Assembly: GCA_964017045.1 (NCBI GenBank)
Contig: OZ024794.1
Span: 27,605,427-27,669,426 of the forward strand
Length of the DNA: 64,000 bases
Reading direction: 5' to 3'
Origin: Omphiscola glabra
Lineage: Eukaryota > Mollusca > Gastropoda > Lymnaeidae
Below, piece after piece: positions 30,001 through 36,000 of the stretch (its first letter is position 1; each line of letters begins with the position of its first letter). The translations under genes were made by a program, and so were the position numbers. The notes beneath the pieces are model-generated. The model had not been told where the DNA came from. It did not search any database and saw nothing but the letters and a program-made list of their open reading frames with translations.

Positions 30001-33000
30001 AATTTTGACATCAAAATTTGTTTTAAAGGAAATAAGATTCAAGCTCTTTCTAAGTAGTGCAATAGCTAAGACACATAACTACAAAGTTTACTTTGTAGAC
30101 ATAGAAGTACAAAGCCACACTGGACGCATCTAGCTATTACATGTAACAAAACTCACCGATAAAAACTGGCAAGGGGGGAACGGTAAACAGAAGATAAAAT
30201 ATCGTGTTAGCCAAACCTCTAGACACTTTTCCAAAGGCAAGGAGGCTAGGGGGCTGAATGATGTTAATGGGGTTCAAAATTTTGTTGATGTTTTTTTTTA
30301 AGACAACAGCTGCAGCTGATTTTAATTTCAAAAAGAATATATTTTAATAAAGTTATGCTTTAGACTTTAGCATAGCTCAGGATGTAAAAATATGTCTACA
30401 TAAAATTGAAATACGTCACTTTTTATTTTTTAAACACTTAGTATTTAATCATTTGTCAACATTGTTTAAGCCTCTTGTATGATTCACAAAAGAAAAGCAT
30501 TGCTATTATTGTCTTTTCATCAACACATTAGTTTTAATTATTTAATTTCAATGAGAACACATATATTCAGTGGTGTAGCCAGGAGTGAGCCAGAGCTTTG
30601 CAGGCCCACTCCCTACGTACATGAAAAAAACCTCTGCAGTCTTGTTTCAATATAACGAAAAAATTGCAGCCCGTGGGAGATCCAGTCCTTTGCACCCCAT
30701 CCCACTTCTATGCCACTACATATATATTGTCTAATATGAATTTAGAGAAATTTATAATTATTTAATTTTTAATGCAAAGTTGACATGAATGTAAATTATA
30801 TTGTCAGTTAAAATGTAGCTTTGAATCATATTGATTCTACTTTATACTTTAAGCTTTAAATTCAAATAATATTTTAGAAAGTTATTTATGTCTCTTTTAT
30901 ATGTGCTAATCTCAAAGACAATTAATTTTAAAAATTGATGGAAAAATTAAAAAGGATGATGAAACAATCCATAATAAAGTTGTAGTGTTTCCTGCTGAAA
31001 TACTATCTGCCATTAGCAAGTGATATTACCAGTGGTGGAGTCATGTCAGGGGCATCAGAGTAATGCCTAGTAATTTTTTATGAAAACAGGGTGACCTCTA
31101 GTTAAGAAATGACTTATTTTTAAATTTGATATATTCCTTGATATTTATAAACAGCTGAGTCATCTAATAGCATGAGTTACCATTCAGAAACTAATCATAA
31201 GAATAAAAATAAACATGATGTTAATGGCCTATTTTCCCAAATTGTGTATGTACAGCGTGGTGAGCCCAGCCCTAGGTTGAGGTACTATGCTTTAAAAAAC
31301 TTCTTATAATAATAATAATTAAAGGCCTATTTGATGCCAAAGTCATGTGAAACAAGTTGAATAAAGTGCCCTGTACAATTCTATGACTACACCACAGGAA
31401 ATACTAAGGACTTAACTAACTTATTTAAGGAAATTTCTATACATAAAAACAAAATGTAGATCATGTCGAGGACATGATGGGAAGAAAAAATTAAAAAGAT
31501 TAATTTTTCGTTTAATAAAACTAGTAGTAAATGCAAACATAAATATCAACTATTCAGAGTATTTTAAAACACTGTTGTTTTTTTGCAACCACAATTTCTT
31601 TTTTAACGTGTATATATTTGTTATATTCTAACACACTGACTAAAGATTAGGAAGAAAAATTAAATACATTTATAAAATATATAAAAATATAAATGAAAAT
31701 CAGTCAATACATTATTGGCCTATTCATAACTTTTAACATAATAAAAAATAATAGTTAAATGTTTTAATCGTAAATAAACAAATAAGAACTTTGTGAAACA
31801 TCAAACTAATAAGGCAGTTTAGACAATTGATAGGCCACAGGTGATCCTGAAACTAAACACAACTACTGGAGGAAATATGACACTCAGCAGAACTATTCTA
31901 AATGTTAGTCCTGAGTCCATCACATGGATTCAATATTAATAAATAATAAAATGAACACCTGGTTCCTAAAATAATCAACACAGCATAAGACATAGCCAAA
32001 CGTCAATGATTTTTTTTTAAAATTTGCTTCTTTGTATTGGAGGAACCATGGTCTGGTAAAATTTTTTAACTTTAAAATAAAATGGCTTGAATTAAATTAA
32101 ATAAATATCATCTCCATTATGCAAAAGGTTGTTCCTTGCATAACTTATAATAAAAATACAATTAATTGTCACTTAAATGTGTCGTGTTAAATTGAATTCA
32201 ATTTTTTAAATTTTTGTGTGTGTTGAATCTTATTTGCTGATACTTATCTACTTCATATTTTAATGAGGCAGATACGCATTATCAGCAAAATAATAAGCAT
32301 GGCAAGAATCCTAAATAAGCTTGTAACAGATTTAGTGTGATAATAATGTGTGCTCTCTGAAATAGCCTTAGGCGTGGGGTCTATGTTGGAAAGGCAGGCA
32401 GCATTCCAACAAAACCAAATGAGTACCAAATGATAATATCTTTTTGAGGAATATACGTAGTAGGACTTTCATTGGTGTATTGCAAGGAATTGATATGAAA
32501 AGGGGCATGCAACACTATACCTATGGTAGATTTTACTCTCTAACAAATTAATGTGTTCATGCGATGTAGGGCACTGTCTTGGCTTGGTTTAAGCATTAGG
32601 GACGTAAGCCTAATTTTTATGTAAGTTGAGAAGTATCTTTCTTTTTTTTTAAATATAGGCTATTATTTCTATTTACTGGCTTTAGTGCTCAGTTTTATTG
32701 TAAGATAAATGTATTTTTTAGAGTTGAGCATATACATTTCTTTGCCTGCCTTTCATGATTCATAGTGATTCTATCTATGCACAACAACACAAAAAGGAAT
32801 CAAGGAGATAGCTAAGGCAGGCAGAAGGAGTAAATGAAAGACCCACTGAGACTGCAACCTTTTTAATTTTCTTCAGGTCGTCTGTTTCTTCATCTACTTT
32901 GCAATGATTGCCATAAACTTCTTTTTTAAACTTTTGAAGCTGAAAAAGAAGACGGATTTAATGTAATTTAAGCATATTTTAAAAATCTGATAAAACTGAG

Positions 33001-36000
33001 GTTTGCAATTAAAGCACAAAGATTAAAATCTATTAGATTTTTCTATCACTATCATGTTCTAGTTAAGCTTATAAATATAATTATTATTTTAATCATTAAA
33101 TCAGTAATTTAAGAATTTTTTGTGCGTAACCGAGATTTGAAATTTATTGTTGGAGAATTACTTTCAGCTATTTATTTAATTAGTACCAGCTGATTTTGCT
33201 GTAAATGAATATTTATCAATAATTATTATTTTTTTTTTAAAATTCATGTGGTAACTTTTAATAATATCAATTCTTTAGTTTTACTAAGAAAATATTGCAT
33301 AATTAAATTAATAACAGGGCCACAGGGCCATTATTTCAATTTTACAAAATTATTTAAAAAAGTATTAAAAATAGAAAATAATAAGTTATCTTTTGTGTGA
33401 ACATGTCTTAAATGTTAAGCCTTGCTCTAAACAAAGTTAAGGTACAAGAATAATCATATTTCAAATTTTTAATTTAAAAAAATTTAAACACGAACTTCTT
33501 CTTTAAGTTTTTTCACTTCACATGCAAGCTCCTCTGTTTGCTGCACATAGTGCCACTTGGCCTGACGCTCGCTGTCTAAAATTTGGAGAAGATGAAGGTG
33601 TTTCTGTTCTAGCTCTTCCTTCTGTTCTAAAACTTTGCTGTAACTTTTATCGAAAATGAGAACAAATAATATCTTATAAATAATGCTTGGTAAATTCAGA
33701 TATACAGTACCGCGTTTTTTACCATTGCCGCCATCTTGGTTGCCTGAACCCTAAATTTATCCCTATACCTAACCTGAACCCTAAATCTATCCCTCACCCT
33801 AACCTGAACCCTAAATCTATCCCTCACCCTAACCTAATACTAATGATGAGGTACTGTATATCTGAATTAGCCTAATGCTTAATTAGAGGATTAAAAGCGT
33901 TTTATTTAAACCGCACTTTAAAAAAATATCGTTTTGTTAAACTTAAACATTAACGAAACATAACTTACACTTGAACTAAGTTGAACAATAAAAACGTAAA
34001 ATGGAAAAAAAAATGCTCCACTGAAACAATTTATATTTTTTATACTTTTTACAATTTTTTAATTTCTGTCTACTCCCAGATTCAGGGATTGACCTCTAGG
34101 ACATTCAGTCTGAAAATCTATTTTTATTCAACCTATAACCTAACATCAAATAACTGAGCTTAATTTTTCAAACTCTGCTCAATATTTAAGAATATAGTTG
34201 AACAAGGTATGTGATAGCTTGAATTAAGAACTGGACACTGAGACAAGAACCTTCTGGCAAAGAGCCTTCATCAGCAGACAGGACAGATAAAATAGGACAA
34301 GAAATAGAAACAAGTTAAAAGCTTAAGTGATCGCCATTTGTTATTTTCATATTTAATATGGCACAATTATTGAAGAAAAGAGAATACTGAGGTGTAGCTA
34401 GAGCGTTTGGCGCCCGGGGAAATGTCAAGTGCCCCCCCCCCCTTTTTCCCCACCTTTCCGGGGCAAAATGGGGTCAGCACTATGATTATATTTTTTAAAA
34501 TTAAAAACGATTATATTGTCTTTTCAAAAAGTTTATAAGAGAATAGTACCCGGTGCCTTTAACCGATTACAATTAGTGGAATCCATGAAATATCGCTATG
34601 TTGGATATATTTCATTATCCGTATATAAAGCCAAGCTTGTTAAAGGCTTACAGTATTCCATTAATAATATTATCGTAGCCTACTGGCCGCTCCAGATTAT
34701 GAGCCGATGTCCTACTTCCTGTAATTCCCATAATATATCGGTATTTGTAAAGATTTTAATAGCACTGTATTTAATTATCCTTGAAGAGTAGTGGCAGGTG
34801 CTAATTATAACTTGTATGATGGCATTAGTCTTTATAAAAAAATAAATACATTTAATCGATTCCATGTGTGATGAGTTATAAAAATGAAAACTTTATTTTT
34901 TAAATTAAGAATTTAACGGGCGCATACAAAAAGTGCTCATTTCATCAATTATTATATCAAAAGCGTTTGTGTTTTCTTTTAATGTGCTACGTTTGTAACA
35001 TTGTTTCATGCATAAAAGAGGTTATAAATATAAATAGCCTATAGTTATGGCTGCACTTATAGTTATAGGTACACGTTACACGGCACGGGTAACAGAATTG
35101 AGAGGTTGGGGTTAAAAAACGATTTAAAATATAATGTTTGGGTGTGTAAGACCAAATAAAGTATCAAATGAAAGATAATTGAATGAAATATACGTTTGTA
35201 AACTTAATTCTTCGTTTTAACTAAAATAAACTACTACAAATGACATCCGAATAGCATTAGTCATTAGTCAAAATGGACCCGGACACGCAGCACCGAGATT
35301 CGCACCCGGGTACCATTAAGCTCAATGCTATTCGGATGTCATTTGTGGTAGTTTAGTTTAGTAAAACTGAAGAATTACATTTCAAAAGTATAGTACATTC
35401 AATTATCTTTCATTTTATACCTCATTTGGTCTTACAAACCCAATAATATTTTAAATCGTTTTTTATTTTTAATCCCAACCTCTCAGTTCTGGTATCCGTG
35501 TACCTATAGCCACTTCGTATAGTTATTATGCCCCACATATTTTCACGGAAATTTCTGTATTTTATTTTTTCAATTTCAGGATAGGAATCTATCAGAAAGC
35601 TTTTTTTAAAAAAAGTGAACTAGCATTTCGATAGTCATTTCTATAAAAAAAATAAAATTGTTGATACTAGTTTTAGAAAAAAATTCTTATTCTTAATTTG
35701 TCCAATTTAAAATAAATTCTGAGGATTTGGTTAAAAAAAAAGTATTTTAAAGTATATCTAAGAGGCAAATCGCTCATTAATAAATATTTAATGTCTTCTG
35801 TAAGCAACTCATATCTTCTTAAAATAGTTAAGCCGTTCATCTGCGATTTATAAAAACGACCAGTTTTCTAAACCCATAAAATTGTATCCACTTTTCTAAT
35901 TAACAGTTTTTTTTTTTCTTTTTGTCACTTGTCAAATTTGGAAATGTTTAGAAAAGGTAGTCTAATTATTTTAAGTCAGTTGTTGTTTTTCCCCACTTGC

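Larger units (their letters stand above)
26913..32858. other. Large AT-rich RasGRF intron
   Basis: 5.9-kb intron between the coiled-coil and IQ exons. Apart from a hAT-type MITE at 30568-30718 and a retroelement tail at 31242-31319 I see only AT-rich sequence; no minisatellite and no exon-like frame matching RasGRF. Confidence 0.75.

Noticed and set aside
33745..33845. Telomere-like CCCTAA words
   Set aside because: The period is 30 bp, not 6, and the repeat lies inside a TSD-flanked MITE.
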